This document shows, in pieces, positions 42,890 through 51,840 of a stretch of DNA of 51,840 nt (positions are counted from its first letter, which is position 1; each line of letters starts with the position of its first letter). The notes under the pieces are model-generated. The model saw only the letters and a list, made by a program, of their open reading frames with translations, was not told where the DNA came from and did no database searches. Made by a program: the position numbers and the translations under genes. The DNA lies in assembly GCA_016787295.1 (NCBI GenBank), contig JAEUUX010000218.1, positions 1 through 51,840 on the forward strand. Reading direction: 5' to 3'. The DNA is from Chitinophagales bacterium. Lineage in GTDB: Bacteria; Bacteroidota; Bacteroidia; Chitinophagales; UBA2359.

Positions 42890-43558
42890 TTACCAACAAT
42901 TATACCAGGTGCGATAATCGGCAATAATGGCATCGGTCTCGGAGTCTTCGGCGGCTAAGTCGGATAGGGGACAAGAGAAATGTCCATTGGTGGCATTGAC
43001 AGCCACCATAACGCCCATAATTTCATCTGGGGCATCAAATGCCTTGATTTTTACGCGATCGCCGGGGCGCAAATGTGCGTCGCCTTCGTGGTCGTCAGTA
43101 ACTTCGGCAGCGATGGGGAAGGATAGTTTTTTTTGAAGGTGTTGTTGCCAAGCTAGGTGACATGCCAAGTCATCTTCGGCATTTATTGCACCTAATACGG
43201 CTGCAATACGATCACCTTCTTCACCATAATCGAGCCAATCATACCAATTATGAAGGCGTTGAATGGTGTTTTCGACTTCTTCGAGTGTGTCGCGCGGCGA
43301 TGCAAGGCTTACCTCTTCAGTGTACAAATAGCAACTCTGCCAGTCATAGCCTTCTTCTTCGCAAACAGGAATGTAGTCGCGCATACTGTTCAGGGATTTG
43401 CTATCCCATGCGATTAAGACTAATGTAGCGTCCTCTTCATCGGTTTCAATTGCTTGAATACGACCTTGCAAACCTTCGAGGGAATAATCGGGAAAATCCG
43501 CGTCCATAACGCCTTTGTTGACAACAACCGAATCGCCAACTTTAAATGCTGTTTTCAT
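42890..43558 (-). CDS. Acidic protein with a CcbP-like calcium-binding C-terminal domain
   Basis: The 222-residue cytosolic protein is rich in D and E. Its N-terminal half starts with a KOW/SH3-like strand set (FKVGDSVVVNKGVMD, LQGRIQAIE). The C-terminal half (FPIAAEVTDDHEGD, LRPGDRVKIKAF, GVMVAVNATNGHFSCPLSDL, IADYRTWYNCW) resembles the CcbP-type calcium-binding domain I recall from cyanobacteria. Related two-part proteins occur in Bacteroidota. There is no signal peptide and no operon partner; the next gene to the right is divergent. The assignment rests on memory of the domain pattern. Confidence 0.5.
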   Translation of the reverse strand: MKTAFKVGDSVVVNKGVMDADFPDYSLEGLQGRIQAIETDEEDATLVLIAWDSKSLNSMRDYIPVCEEEGYDWQSCYLYTEEVSLASPRDTLEEVENTIQRLHNWYDWLDYGEEGDRIAAVLGAINAEDDLACHLAWQQHLQKKLSFPIAAEVTDDHEGDAHLRPGDRVKIKAFDAPDEIMGVMVAVNATNGHFSCPLSDLAAEDSETDAIIADYRTWYNCW

Positions 43559-43674
43559 GGAAACAAATAGAAAATGGAGTAAAAAAAAAGATTAAGAATG
43601 GTTTTTGGGTGCGAAAATAAGTTATTTTGTTGACAAATTGTTCACATCACTACCTAAAAAATTTAATTTAGCTG

Positions 43675-43682
43675 TAACTTTG
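43675..43682 (+). promoter_or_regulatory. -7 promoter box (TAACTTTG) of engB
   Basis: TAnnTTTG element 17 bases upstream of the engB ATG, leaving a leader of about 10 bases. Confidence 0.6.
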
Positions 43683-43698
43683 CTCCAAATTTAAGAAT

Positions 43699-44298
43699 AT
43701 GGTCATTAAAACGGCTCAATTTATCGGTAGTTTCCCCACTATACAGCAATGTCCCGATACTACATTGCCTGAATATGCTTTTATCGGACGCTCCAATGTG
43801 GGTAAGTCTTCTTTAATCAATTTGTTGACAAATCGCAACGAATTGGCGAAAGTATCGGGTACGCCCGGTAAAACGCAAAGTATCAATTATTTCAAAATTA
43901 ATGATACTTGGCATTTGGTGGATTTACCTGGATATGGATACGCTAAGGTATCGAAGAAAGAACGCGAACGTTGGGAGAAAATGATTCGCAACTATCTATT
44001 GCAACGCGAACAATTGGCATGTATTTTTGTGTTGATTGATGCTCGCATTGCTCCCCAAAAGATAGATTTGGAATTTGTACAATGGCTTGGCGAAAAAGGT
44101 TTGCCTTTTGCTTTTATTTTTACCAAAACCGATGACCGAAAATATAAAGCGGCTAATGTGGAAGCATTTAAAAAAGCCATTCTCGAGCATTGGGAAGAAA
44201 TGCCACCTTATTTCCTGACTTCTGCCGAAAAGAAACGCGGACGCGAAGACGTGTTGGCATTTGTCGAAAACGCTAATACTGCTTTGTTGGAGCAATAA
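43699..44298 (+). CDS. engB: Ribosome biogenesis GTPase EngB (YihA/YsxC)
   Basis: The 199-residue GTPase has G1 GRSNVGKSS (30-38), the switch GTPGKTQSINYF, G3 DLPGYGYA, G4 TKTD and G5 SAEKKRG. It assists maturation of the large ribosomal subunit. Length and all G motifs are normal. It stands alone on the plus strand, with a promoter box 17 bases upstream of the ATG. Confidence 0.95.
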   Translation: MVIKTAQFIGSFPTIQQCPDTTLPEYAFIGRSNVGKSSLINLLTNRNELAKVSGTPGKTQSINYFKINDTWHLVDLPGYGYAKVSKKERERWEKMIRNYLLQREQLACIFVLIDARIAPQKIDLEFVQWLGEKGLPFAFIFTKTDDRKYKAANVEAFKKAILEHWEEMPPYFLTSAEKKRGREDVLAFVENANTALLEQ

Positions 44299-44386
44299 TG
44301 CTTCATAAAGATTTCTATGACAATATCATTCAAGCCCATAACGCAAAATTTAACACTTTCTAACAAGCTGCTATTGTTTTTTTCCG

Positions 44387-44394
44387 TACCTTTG
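44387..44394 (+). promoter_or_regulatory. -7 promoter box (TACCTTTG) of the LRR gene
   Basis: Consensus element 39 bases upstream of the ATG at 44433. Confidence 0.6.
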
Positions 44395-44432
44395 CAGTGT
44401 TTTTATTCCCTTCCTAAAAAAATAATCCAAAC

Positions 44433-46181
44433 ATGATTAAACAAATTACCATTATAAACCTCTTGTTGTGTGGCAGCCTTAGTCTTTTTGCAGATGTATT
44501 GCCTGCCGAACGAGCTGCACTTTTGCAGCTTTTCAATGCCACCAACGGTAAAGAGTGGAAGATGAACCACAATTGGGCAACTAACGAACCTGTTTTTTCG
44601 TGGTATGGCATCACCATTAGCGGAGACGGACAACACGTGACCGCCATCGATTTGTCTAAAAACCGTTTAGTAGGTTTGCTGCCTAATATCAATTTGCCTG
44701 AACTCAAGTTATTGTATTTGGGCGAAAACCAACTTAGTGGTAGCATTCCTAATTTCGAGCTGCCCGAGCTAACAGAACTACAACTTCACAACAACGAACT
44801 AAGCGGTGCTGTACCCGATTTTTCGGGAATGTCTGAACTGCTCACTTTATCGTTGCGCGACAATCAATTGAGCGGTAATATTCCCAACTTCGCAGCTTTA
44901 CCACAATTGCAGAAATTGTATTTGAGCAAAAATAATTTTAGTGGCACCTTGCCCGATTTTGCAACTTTGCAACAATTACAAGAACTCTATATCAACAAAA
45001 CACAAATTTCGGGCAGCATCCCCGATTTTAATTTGCCACAACTCAAAAAACTCGAATTGTGCAAAAATAGTTTATCAGGAACCGTGACCGATTTTTCGCA
45101 TTTGCCATCTCTGACGTTCTTAGATTTGCGCAGTAACTATTTCGACGGACAACTTACCGATTTTCACTACTTACCGCAATTGCGCGTGTTGAGAATGACC
45201 AACAACGACCTAACGTCTTTGCCCGACTTCTCATCTTTGCCCAATTTGCAAACCCTTAGCGTTGGCTATAACAAACTAACCGAAGTTCCCAACTTCTCTC
45301 ATCTGCCCAATTTGCAAGCCCTCACATTGAACAACAACCTCCTAAAAGGCAATTTACCTGTTTTTACGCAGTTGTTTGCTTTGGAGGCTTTGTCATTGAG
45401 TTTTAACCAATTGAGCGGTACTATTCCTAATTTTGATAACTATCCGCACCTCAAAATTTTGCAGTTGGATTACAACGAACTCGAAGGCGAAATTCCTAAT
45501 TTTCAATATTTATCGGGACTCACTAAATTGTATCTTAACAACAATCATTTGAGCGGAATAGTGCCAAGTTTCAAGGGTTTTGATATGGTTGAAATGGATT
45601 TGTCTTACAACCAATTGACTTTTGCAGGGATAGAAAAAAATTGTAGTCTTACCGCTTCTTTTTGGTATGATCAACAAGAACAAATCCCACTGCAATATAC
45701 CGACGGAAAACTGTGGGTGCAAGCAGGTGGCGACCTCAAAAACAATACATATCAATGGTATTTGAACGAGCAATTGGTGGCAAGTGTGGTTGGAGACAAT
45801 AGTTATCTGCCAACTGCCGAAGGAGTTTATCGTTGCGAAGTAACCAATAAAATAGCACAAAAATTATGTTTGGTGAGCCATAACAAAACCGTAGCCGCTA
45901 CCACTTTGAACAATTATGCCTTAATGGAATCGGTGAAGGTGTATCCCAATTTTACGAATACTATAGTAAACATAGACTATACATTGGCAAACGAAGGCAA
46001 TGTGAAAATCATGCTGCTCGATCTTTCGGGACAACCTTTATTCACCCAACAATATGGCAACGAAACCAGAGGCACACACACACAAACCTTTGACCTAAGC
46101 CAACTGCCAACTGCTTATTACTTAATTGTAGTAGACAACGGACAAGCTAAATATACTGAAAAAGTGCTAAAAGTAGAGTAA
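44433..46181 (+). CDS. Secreted leucine-rich-repeat protein with type IX sorting domain
   Basis: The 582-residue product has a signal peptide (IINLLLCGSLSLFA). An LRR capping segment (LLQLFNATNGKEWKMNHNW) is followed by about fourteen repeats of 22-24 residues of the plant/bacterial type (LxxLxLxxNxLSGxIPNF), to about residue 390. An Ig-like part (YQWYLNEQLVASV, EGVYRCEVTNK) follows, and then a type A sorting domain (VKVYPNFTNTIVNIDY, LLDLSGQPLF, LPTAYYLIVVDNG, EKVLKVE) at about 505-582. It should be exported by the T9SS and anchored at the surface, probably in adhesion or recognition. Confidence 0.9.
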   Translation: MIKQITIINLLLCGSLSLFADVLPAERAALLQLFNATNGKEWKMNHNWATNEPVFSWYGITISGDGQHVTAIDLSKNRLVGLLPNINLPELKLLYLGENQLSGSIPNFELPELTELQLHNNELSGAVPDFSGMSELLTLSLRDNQLSGNIPNFAALPQLQKLYLSKNNFSGTLPDFATLQQLQELYINKTQISGSIPDFNLPQLKKLELCKNSLSGTVTDFSHLPSLTFLDLRSNYFDGQLTDFHYLPQLRVLRMTNNDLTSLPDFSSLPNLQTLSVGYNKLTEVPNFSHLPNLQALTLNNNLLKGNLPVFTQLFALEALSLSFNQLSGTIPNFDNYPHLKILQLDYNELEGEIPNFQYLSGLTKLYLNNNHLSGIVPSFKGFDMVEMDLSYNQLTFAGIEKNCSLTASFWYDQQEQIPLQYTDGKLWVQAGGDLKNNTYQWYLNEQLVASVVGDNSYLPTAEGVYRCEVTNKIAQKLCLVSHNKTVAATTLNNYALMESVKVYPNFTNTIVNIDYTLANEGNVKIMLLDLSGQPLFTQQYGNETRGTHTQTFDLSQLPTAYYLIVVDNGQAKYTEKVLKVE

Positions 46182-46249
46182 ATTTTCGCATATTGTGGTA
46201 TATTGACGAAAAACTGCTATGATATAAAGCACCTAATTCAAAAAAGCCT

Positions 46250-46257
46250 TACCTTTG
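46250..46257 (+). promoter_or_regulatory. -7 promoter box (TACCTTTG) of the AlbA_2 gene
   Basis: Consensus element 98 bases upstream of the chosen start at 46356. It lies inside the longer reading frame from 46203, which argues against the longer start. Confidence 0.55.
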
Positions 46258-46355
46258 CGGGCTGTAAACCTATGTTGTTTACAGCCCGCTTTTTTTGTGG
46301 AATAGGCTGTAACTTATTTGTAATGCCAACAAAAATATCTCCCCAATACTTTTTT

Positions 46356-48263
46356 ATGAATGACAAAAATCCAATAAACAATGCTCTGCGGCAAATAGAA
46401 CAAAACCTTCGGTATCCTGAAAGTTGGCAAAACTGCGAAACACATTTTGTCGAACTAAAAGACCTTTCGTCGGGAAGCCAATGGAAATCTTTGAATGAAA
46501 CAGTATGCGCATTTTTGAACACCGAAGGCGGTTATGTGATTTGTGGTATCAGAGAAACGGAAAAACGATATGTCATTTCAGGTTTTGATACTAACAACGA
46601 AGATAATTTGATAAAACTAAGAACAGACTTTTTTAAAAACGACCAAAATATACTGCTCGACCTTTCGGACAATATCTTTTTTAGTTACCATACCATCGAA
46701 GATATACAAGAAAAAGATCCCAACAAAAAAACTAAAACCATAGCTGTTATAGAAGTTTTACCCCTTGGCGAAGACCAAAAATATGTCAAATTCAAAGAGA
46801 CTTATTTTGAGCGCATATTGTCGGCAGACAAAGAAATTTCGCGCTCCCGACTCCAAGAACATCGCGAATATAAAGCCGAATTAGAATACGCCAAAGAAAT
46901 TAGCACCGTAAACAATGCCACTATCGAAGAGTTGGATATCGACAAAATCAACGAATTTATTTTGACAATCAACAAAACAGGCAAAAAAGAAACACCCAAA
47001 AAAGATATTGTCGACGCAACCAATTTTCTTATTCGCCGCTATTGTTTAAAAGAAAACGGAGATGTCACGTTATTAGGTTTGCTGCTTTTTGGCAAAGATC
47101 CTTATCAACAATTGGAGTCGCGCGCCGAAGTTAATTGTTATTATGAAACCAACAACCAAATTAGCCGCGATAAAAAGTATTTCCAAGACGATGTATTACA
47201 CCTCATGCAAGATACTTTTGCTTTTGTATGGGGACACATCAAAGTGGGCAGGACACACATAGGCGGCGGACAAAGTGATCCCGAATTTCCTGAAAAACTT
47301 ATTCGCGAAGTCATTAACAACGCTTTGGCACACCGCGACTACCACATTAACCAATTTATAACTATCAAAATCAATCCTAACGAAAGCATTGAAATCAAGA
47401 ATCCCGGCAGTTTTAAACAAAAAATGCTCATCACTATTCCTCAAAAAGATATTCGTCGCATTATTCCCGGTGTTCCTGAAACCAAAAATCCTAAATTGGC
47501 AAATATCCTAAAAACTTTCGACAAAATAGAAAGTCAAGGTATTGGCATGGCTACTTTGGTGAGTGTTTGTTTGGAGAATGCGATAGATGTACCCTACTAT
47601 GACCTGTCTATTCCCGATTCTATTACTTTGGTAGTTCCGTCGGGTAGTTTGTTGGACGATAATACAGCAAGATGGCTGAATGCTTTTGATGCCTATCTCA
47701 ACAAAAAACTAAAAGGCTCACTCAACCTACAACACAAATTGGTGTTGGCATACTTATTAAAATCGGAACGCAACAACCAACAACGTCGCTATACCATTTT
47801 GTTGAGTCCCAATAACAACCATTTCGAAGTATTAACTACTCTCAAAAAAGCGCAACTTATCCAAGAAATAACCTATGACAAAGCAGACCAAATACCCGTC
47901 TATGTCATTGACCCAACACTCACTATAGACGATTTTGACGAACCAATAGCCCAACTATTACAACAAGACCTTAGTAGTTTAAGCAAAGAAACGGTCGATG
48001 TATTGAATATTTTATATCGCCACAACCATTACAACGAACAAGCCGTGAAACCCAGCGCCATTACACCCGAACTGTATTTTAAGTATTATGGCAAAAATAT
48101 GAACCCCATTTATTACGAAACATTAGGGCGAAAAATACGCAAAATTTGCTCCGATTTATGGCAAAAAAAATGCTTGGTCAAACAAAAAAACGGTGCTTAT
48201 CAATTAGTCGATCTTTCAACTAAAGAAACGGAAGAAGATAATCATACACCTACTCTATTTTAA
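46356..48263 (+). CDS. AlbA_2 (Schlafen-like) DNA-binding protein with GHKL-type ATPase domain
   Basis: The 635-residue protein has an N-terminal AlbA_2 domain (HFVELKDLSSG, TVCAFLNTEGGYVICGI, residues 30-65) and a divergent ATPase region of the HATPase_c_4 type (EKLIREVINNALAHRDY, IEIKNPGSF, ESQGIGMATLVSVC). A C-terminal winged-helix-like section of about 200 residues follows. Such proteins are annotated as ATP-binding transcriptional regulators or RecG-like proteins, and some occur in defence loci. I started at 46356 because the promoter box lies within the longer frame; M at 46323 is an alternative. The following exonuclease gene begins 55 bases downstream and may be co-transcribed. Function is unproven. 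Confidence 0.75.
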   Translation: MNDKNPINNALRQIEQNLRYPESWQNCETHFVELKDLSSGSQWKSLNETVCAFLNTEGGYVICGIRETEKRYVISGFDTNNEDNLIKLRTDFFKNDQNILLDLSDNIFFSYHTIEDIQEKDPNKKTKTIAVIEVLPLGEDQKYVKFKETYFERILSADKEISRSRLQEHREYKAELEYAKEISTVNNATIEELDIDKINEFILTINKTGKKETPKKDIVDATNFLIRRYCLKENGDVTLLGLLLFGKDPYQQLESRAEVNCYYETNNQISRDKKYFQDDVLHLMQDTFAFVWGHIKVGRTHIGGGQSDPEFPEKLIREVINNALAHRDYHINQFITIKINPNESIEIKNPGSFKQKMLITIPQKDIRRIIPGVPETKNPKLANILKTFDKIESQGIGMATLVSVCLENAIDVPYYDLSIPDSITLVVPSGSLLDDNTARWLNAFDAYLNKKLKGSLNLQHKLVLAYLLKSERNNQQRRYTILLSPNNNHFEVLTTLKKAQLIQEITYDKADQIPVYVIDPTLTIDDFDEPIAQLLQQDLSSLSKETVDVLNILYRHNHYNEQAVKPSAITPELYFKYYGKNMNPIYYETLGRKIRKICSDLWQKKCLVKQKNGAYQLVDLSTKETEEDNHTPTLF

Positions 48264-48318
48264 AAACAATGTTACTCCCTTTTTCCTCTCACAACCATAA
48301 AATTTATTTCCCCCAGAC

Positions 48319-49095
48319 ATGATACAACTAAAACGTCCACTTGTGATTTTCGATATAGAAACCACAGGAATCAATATCGCTACAGACCGAATTGTTGAAA
48401 TCAGCGTGTTGCGTCTTAATATCGACGGCACAGAAACATGGTACAACCAGCGAATCAATCCTACCATTCACATTCCCAAAGAAGTGTCTGCTATACATGG
48501 TATTAGCGATGCCGATGTGAAAGACTGCCCCACTTTTGCTCAAGTTGCTCGCGAACTATACGATTTTATGTATCCTTGTGATTTGGCAGGTTACAATTCC
48601 AACTATTTCGATGTGCCGCTGTTATCCGAAGAATTTTTGCGATGCGACATAGATTTTCGCAACGACAAAAGGCATTTCATCGATGTCTATCGCATTTTTC
48701 AAAAGATGGAAAAGCGCGACCTTTCGTCTGCCTACAAATACTATTGCGGAAAAACCCTCGAAAATGCACACCATGCCCAAGCCGATGTCCAAGCTACCTA
48801 CGAAGTACTACTTGGACAACTCAAAATGTATGACAATTTGCAACCAACCGTCGAATTTCTTCACGGATTTAGTACAGACAATTCCTTTGTCGATGCAGGC
48901 AGAAAAATGACCCGCGATAATGAAGGCATTATTCGTTTTGCGTTTGGCAAATACAAAGGTATGCCCGTCATTGATGTCTTGACAAAAGAACCGCAATATT
49001 ATGATTGGATAATGAAAAGTGACTTTTTGCAAGATACCAAACAAAAACTCACCGAAATTTGGTTATCTACCCGTTTCAAAGTCAAAAAAGGCTAA
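48319..49095 (+). CDS. DnaQ-like 3'-5' exonuclease
   Basis: The 258-residue protein has the DEDDh exonuclease motifs: FDIETTG (D12, E14), GYNSNYFD in the middle, and HHAQADV with the catalytic His and Asp. It resembles the epsilon proofreading subunit. After residue about 190 comes a short domain (IRFAFGKYKGMPVIDV, YDWIMKSDF) of the DUF3820 type that often accompanies such exonucleases. It degrades single strands from the 3' end; whether it acts in replication, repair or RNA trimming is not determined. Confidence 0.85.
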   Translation: MIQLKRPLVIFDIETTGINIATDRIVEISVLRLNIDGTETWYNQRINPTIHIPKEVSAIHGISDADVKDCPTFAQVARELYDFMYPCDLAGYNSNYFDVPLLSEEFLRCDIDFRNDKRHFIDVYRIFQKMEKRDLSSAYKYYCGKTLENAHHAQADVQATYEVLLGQLKMYDNLQPTVEFLHGFSTDNSFVDAGRKMTRDNEGIIRFAFGKYKGMPVIDVLTKEPQYYDWIMKSDFLQDTKQKLTEIWLSTRFKVKKG

Positions 49096-49172
49096 TCGGT
49101 GACATACAAACACATAGCTGACCTCATCTAAACACCTCTTAATTTTATTGCTGTAATTAATTATTTATTCCC

Positions 49173-50087
49173 ATGAAAGCGAATAACATTTTAAGTACCA
49201 TTGGCAATACGCCAATTGTGAAACTAAACAAAATCTTGGGCAACGACCACGAAATTTGGGTCAAGTTGGAACGTGCCAATCCCGGTGGTAGCATCAAAGA
49301 CCGCATTGCTCTGGCAATGATAGAAGATGCCGAAACGAAAGGCATACTCAATAAAAACAGTATTATCATCGAGCCTACATCGGGCAACACAGGTGTTGGT
49401 TTGGCGATGGTTGCCGCAGTCAAAGGCTACAGACTAATCCTCGTCATGCCCGAATCAATGTCTATCGAGCGCCGACGATTGATGTCTGTCTATGGAGCAG
49501 AATTTGTTCTCACTCCACGCGAAAAAGGCATGAAAGGAGCTATCGAAAAGGCAAAAGAATTGGTAGAAAGCACTCCCAACGCATGGATGCCACAACAGTT
49601 CGATAATCCTGCTAATGTGGCTGTACATCAACGAACAACCGCACAAGAGATTTTGAACGACTTTCCCGAAGGTCTCGATTATCTTATTACGGGTGTTGGA
49701 ACAGGCGGACACATTTCGGGTTGCGCTGCTATCTTGAAGCAACATTTTCCTAATTTGCAAGTATTTGCTGTTGAACCCGCAGCCTCGCCCGTGTTGAGCG
49801 GCGGAAGTCCTTCGCCACACCCTATTCAGGGTATTGGAGCAGGTTTTGTGCCTAACAATTTCCACCGTGATTTTGTCGATGGCATTATCACTGTTTCGAA
49901 AGAAGCTGCCTTTGAATATGCTGTCCGAATGGCAAAAGAAGAAGGTATTTTTGCAGGAATATCGTCAGGAGCATCTTTGGCGGCGGTCGCACAAAAATTG
50001 TCCGACATTCCCAAAGGTAGCCGCATTTTGACATTTAATTATGATACAGGCGAGCGCTATTTGTCTATCGAAGGGCTGTTTGCATAA
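49173..50087 (+). CDS. cysK: Cysteine synthase A
   Basis: The 304-residue PLP enzyme forms cysteine from O-acetylserine and sulfide. It has the PLP lysine in NPGGSIKDR (K42), TSGNTGVGL for the substrate loop, [10 protein letters not shown] for phosphate binding, and SSGAS near the C-terminus. Length and motifs are normal. It is a plus-strand gene with its own terminator at 50093-50132. Confidence 0.95.
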   Translation: MKANNILSTIGNTPIVKLNKILGNDHEIWVKLERANPGGSIKDRIALAMIEDAETKGILNKNSIIIEPTSGNTGVGLAMVAAVKGYRLILVMPESMSIERRRLMSVYGAEFVLTPREKGMKGAIEKAKELVESTPNAWMPQQFDNPANVAVHQRTTAQEILNDFPEGLDYLITGVGTGGHISGCAAILKQHFPNLQVFAVEPAASPVLSGGSPSPHPIQGIGAGFVPNNFHRDFVDGIITVSKEAAFEYAVRMAKEEGIFAGISSGASLAAVAQKLSDIPKGSRILTFNYDTGERYLSIEGLFA

Positions 50088-50092
50088 ACCCC

Positions 50093-50132
50093 AAAAGCGG
50101 TTGCATCATTGGTGAGGCAACCGCTTTTTTTT
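50093..50132 (+). terminator. Terminator of cysK
   Basis: A 12-bp stem (AAAAGCGGTTGC and complement) with a 12-base loop, followed by eight T residues, begins 6 bases after the stop. Confidence 0.85.
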
Positions 50133-50182
50133 AGCCCATTATTATTCCTTTTCCCCAAACCGTTCTACCTCCTACCCAAAAT

Positions 50183-51124
50183 ATGCTAAAAATATACCGC
50201 ATAACCATTGCCACAATGATTTTGTTATTGTTGTTGCGCTTTTTGTTTATTAGCCTTTACCGTATTCCCAGCAGTTCGATGGCAAAAACATTACTTGTCG
50301 ATGACGTGATTTGGGTACAAAAATACAACATTTCTTTGTTCAACTTACCCTATTATAGATGGCTGCATGGCAATTGTGTGCAGCGAAACGATGTGGTTGT
50401 TTTTAAAATGCCCGAAAATCCGCGCCAACCTAATAATGATATTCCTTATTTGAAACGTTGCGTTGCCTTGAGCGGTGATACGATACAGATTATCAATCGA
50501 CAACTTTGGGTTAATCATCAAAAAATACCTAATCCTATTGCATTGCAGTATGATTATTTGGTGAGAAGTACTCAAAAAACACCTGTTCTTGGCCAATTTA
50601 TAAATACCGAAAGCGCATATCCTATTTATGATAACCTTGTGCGCCTATCGCTTACACAAAACGATTTAAAAACTATTGCACAAGATACATCGATAGAAAT
50701 AGATACCATTGTTCGTCCCAGAGGAGTGTATGTGCAAGAAGAAGCAGTTTTTCCTTACAACGCCACCTTTTTTCCTTGGAATATAGACAATTATGGCAGC
50801 CTAAGAGTGCCGAAAAAGGGCGACACCATTGCATTATCGCCTGCTAATGTTAATTTGTATCATACAATCATAACTGTTTATGAACACAACGATATTAAAG
50901 AACAAAATGGAGAGTATTATCTCAATGGAGCAGCAACATCGCATTATGTAGTACAGAAAAACTATTATTTTATGCTTGGAGATAATCGCCATAATTCTTT
51001 TGATTCGCGCTTTCTCGGTTTTGTTCCCGAAGACCACTTAATAGGTAAAGCGCAATATATTTTGTGGTCATGGAAAAACTTTTCATCTGCCTCGTCTAAA
51101 CGTTTTTTTATTAAAATTCAATAA
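50183..51124 (+). CDS. lepB: Signal peptidase I
   Basis: The 313-residue protein has one N-terminal membrane anchor (IATMILLLLLRFLFISLY), the catalytic Ser in RIPSSSMAKTL (S32) and the general-base Lys in PYLKRCVAL (K91). Further conserved boxes are SGDTI and MLGDNRHNSFDSRFLGFVP. It cleaves signal peptides of secreted proteins at the outer face of the inner membrane. An insert of about 130 residues (about 115-245) between boxes D and E is typical of Bacteroidota enzymes. Confidence 0.9.
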   Translation: MLKIYRITIATMILLLLLRFLFISLYRIPSSSMAKTLLVDDVIWVQKYNISLFNLPYYRWLHGNCVQRNDVVVFKMPENPRQPNNDIPYLKRCVALSGDTIQIINRQLWVNHQKIPNPIALQYDYLVRSTQKTPVLGQFINTESAYPIYDNLVRLSLTQNDLKTIAQDTSIEIDTIVRPRGVYVQEEAVFPYNATFFPWNIDNYGSLRVPKKGDTIALSPANVNLYHTIITVYEHNDIKEQNGEYYLNGAATSHYVVQKNYYFMLGDNRHNSFDSRFLGFVPEDHLIGKAQYILWSWKNFSSASSKRFFIKIQ

Positions 51125-51330
51125 TTTTTGCAAAAAACGGCTTTTTTTAATGGTTAATTGTTAATTATTAATGGTTAATTTTGGTTTTTCAATACAAAAA
51201 AGGTATTTTGTGTTTTTGGGAATGAATATTATGCTTTTTATAAAAACACCAAAAAATCAGAAAAGCGGCTTTTTTAATGGTTAATTGTTAATTATTAATG
51301 GTTAATGGAAGCAAAAGAAATCAATACTGT

Positions 51331-51407
51331 TTCACCCTTTCAGGGATTGTATTATTTTGGTGGTGGCGGTCGTTGTTACAAACGTTTCACCCTTTCAGGC
51401 TTAGAAT
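51331..51407. repeat. Two-hairpin element, inverted orientation
   Basis: CACCCTTTCAGGG at both ends, 55 bases apart, with the GGTGGTGGCGGTCG middle. It is like 31201, 31453 and 33532, and is repeated at 51708-51782. Confidence 0.7.
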
Positions 51408-51512
51408 AAAGGTGTTTTTTTAATGGTTAATTGTTAATTATTAATGGTTAATTTTGGTTTTTCAATACAAAAAAGGTATTTTGTGTTTTTGGGAAATTAA
51501 CAATTAAAAATA

Positions 51513-51590
51513 ACCCTGAAAGGGTGACAAGTTTATAGCAAAAACAAAAAACAACCATTAACATAAACCCTGAAAGGGTGATAAATTCAA
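51513..51590. repeat. Two-hairpin element, array orientation
   Basis: ACCCTGAAAGGGTGA, then AAGTTTATAGCAA, then a second ACCCTGAAAGGGTGA exactly 54 bases later. This is the same order and spacing as in each 168-bp unit at 31.7-33.5 kb. Confidence 0.7.
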
Positions 51591-51707
51591 ACAAAATTCT
51601 TACATTTTGGGACAAAATTCTTACATTGCCAAACAAAATAATATTGTAATACACCACCAAAGCGCCATCAAACAACATTGTTTTACAAAACAAAAACACA
51701 ATACTGT

Positions 51708-51782
51708 TTCACCCTTTCAGGGTTTATGTTATTTTGGTGGTGGTGGTCGTTGTTACAAACGTTTCACCCTTTCAGGCTTAGA
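51708..51782. repeat. Two-hairpin element, inverted orientation
   Basis: Near-copy of 51331-51407, 377 bases away, with the GGTGGTGGTGGTCG middle. Confidence 0.7.
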
Positions 51783-51840
51783 ATAAAAACGTTTTTTTAA
51801 TGGTTAATTGTTAATTATTAATTGTTAATTTTGGTTTTTC

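Larger units (their letters stand above)
51125..51840. repeat. Intergenic field of AT-rich and two-hairpin repeats
   Basis: A palindromic AT-rich motif (TGGTTAATTGTTAATTATTA) recurs at 51151, 51278, 51424 and 51801. A longer unit that also includes TTTTGGTTTTTCAATACA is repeated. Two-hairpin elements are listed separately. No gene is supported; a minus-strand frame at 51448-51699 is repeat translation. The region continues past the window edge. Confidence 0.75.

Noticed and set aside
46203-46355. Longer N-terminus of the AlbA_2 protein
   Set aside because: It begins with TTG and would contain the -7 promoter box at 46250; the AlbA_2 domain starts after 46356.
51448-51699. 83-codon minus-strand frame near the window end
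   Set aside because: It is a translation of the AT-rich and two-hairpin repeats.

Overview
The window looks like a chromosomal segment of a Bacteroidota bacterium, probably from the gliding, environmental part of the phylum (Chitinophagales, Saprospirales or Cytophagales-like). The evidence is a gliding-motility/type IX secretion C-terminal domain (18.3-20.2 kb), a type A sorting domain on a leucine-rich-repeat protein (44.4-46.2 kb), Bacteroidota-type -7 promoter boxes (TAnnTTTG) just upstream of many starts, short AT-rich leaders, and the cytochrome c maturation and tRNA synthetase gene types. No rRNA, tRNA or CRISPR array was recognised.

Layout. 0-4.6 kb is an AT-rich defence segment: the start of an EcoRI-type methyltransferase, a complete EcoRI orthologue, a nonsense-interrupted small gene, and a complete three-gene ABC-three-component system (SMEK effector, middle component, DUF2326 ATPase). 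4.9-9.1 kb is a minus-strand operon with two Fe-S electron-transfer proteins and three PD-(D/E)XK nuclease-like genes. 9.3-12.5 kb is one uninterrupted frame joining a full-length glutamyl-tRNA synthetase to a full-length AIPR (abortive-infection phage-resistance) protein. 12.9-24.1 kb holds a beta-oxidation fusion enzyme, a membrane-anchored propeller protein, a gliding-type adhesin, an OmpA-domain protein and asnS. 24.1-30.1 kb holds a TGA-interrupted nuclease paralogue, a membrane protein and two secreted low-complexity proteins.

30.6-36.3 kb is unusual. Arrays with exact periods of 21, 252, 168 and 42 bp, all multiples of 21 bp, surround a beta-class DNA methyltransferase that overlaps a predicted secreted toxin-23-like protein by ATGA. 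36.6-38.1 kb holds a methyltransferase remnant and a HepT/MntA toxin-antitoxin pair between two 93-bp direct repeats. 38.1-50.1 kb is mostly core: pheS, ccmF, ccmE, a Spy-like protein, a CcbP-like protein, engB, the LRR protein, an AlbA_2/ATPase protein, a DnaQ-like exonuclease and cysK. lepB follows, then another repeat field to the window end.

The strongest candidates for something undescribed are the GltX-AIPR fusion, which would tie a housekeeping aminoacyl-tRNA synthetase to a phage-defence effector, and the repeat zone whose arrays share a 21-bp quantum (two helical turns). Family assignments come from sequence features and memory of the families; no database search was run.
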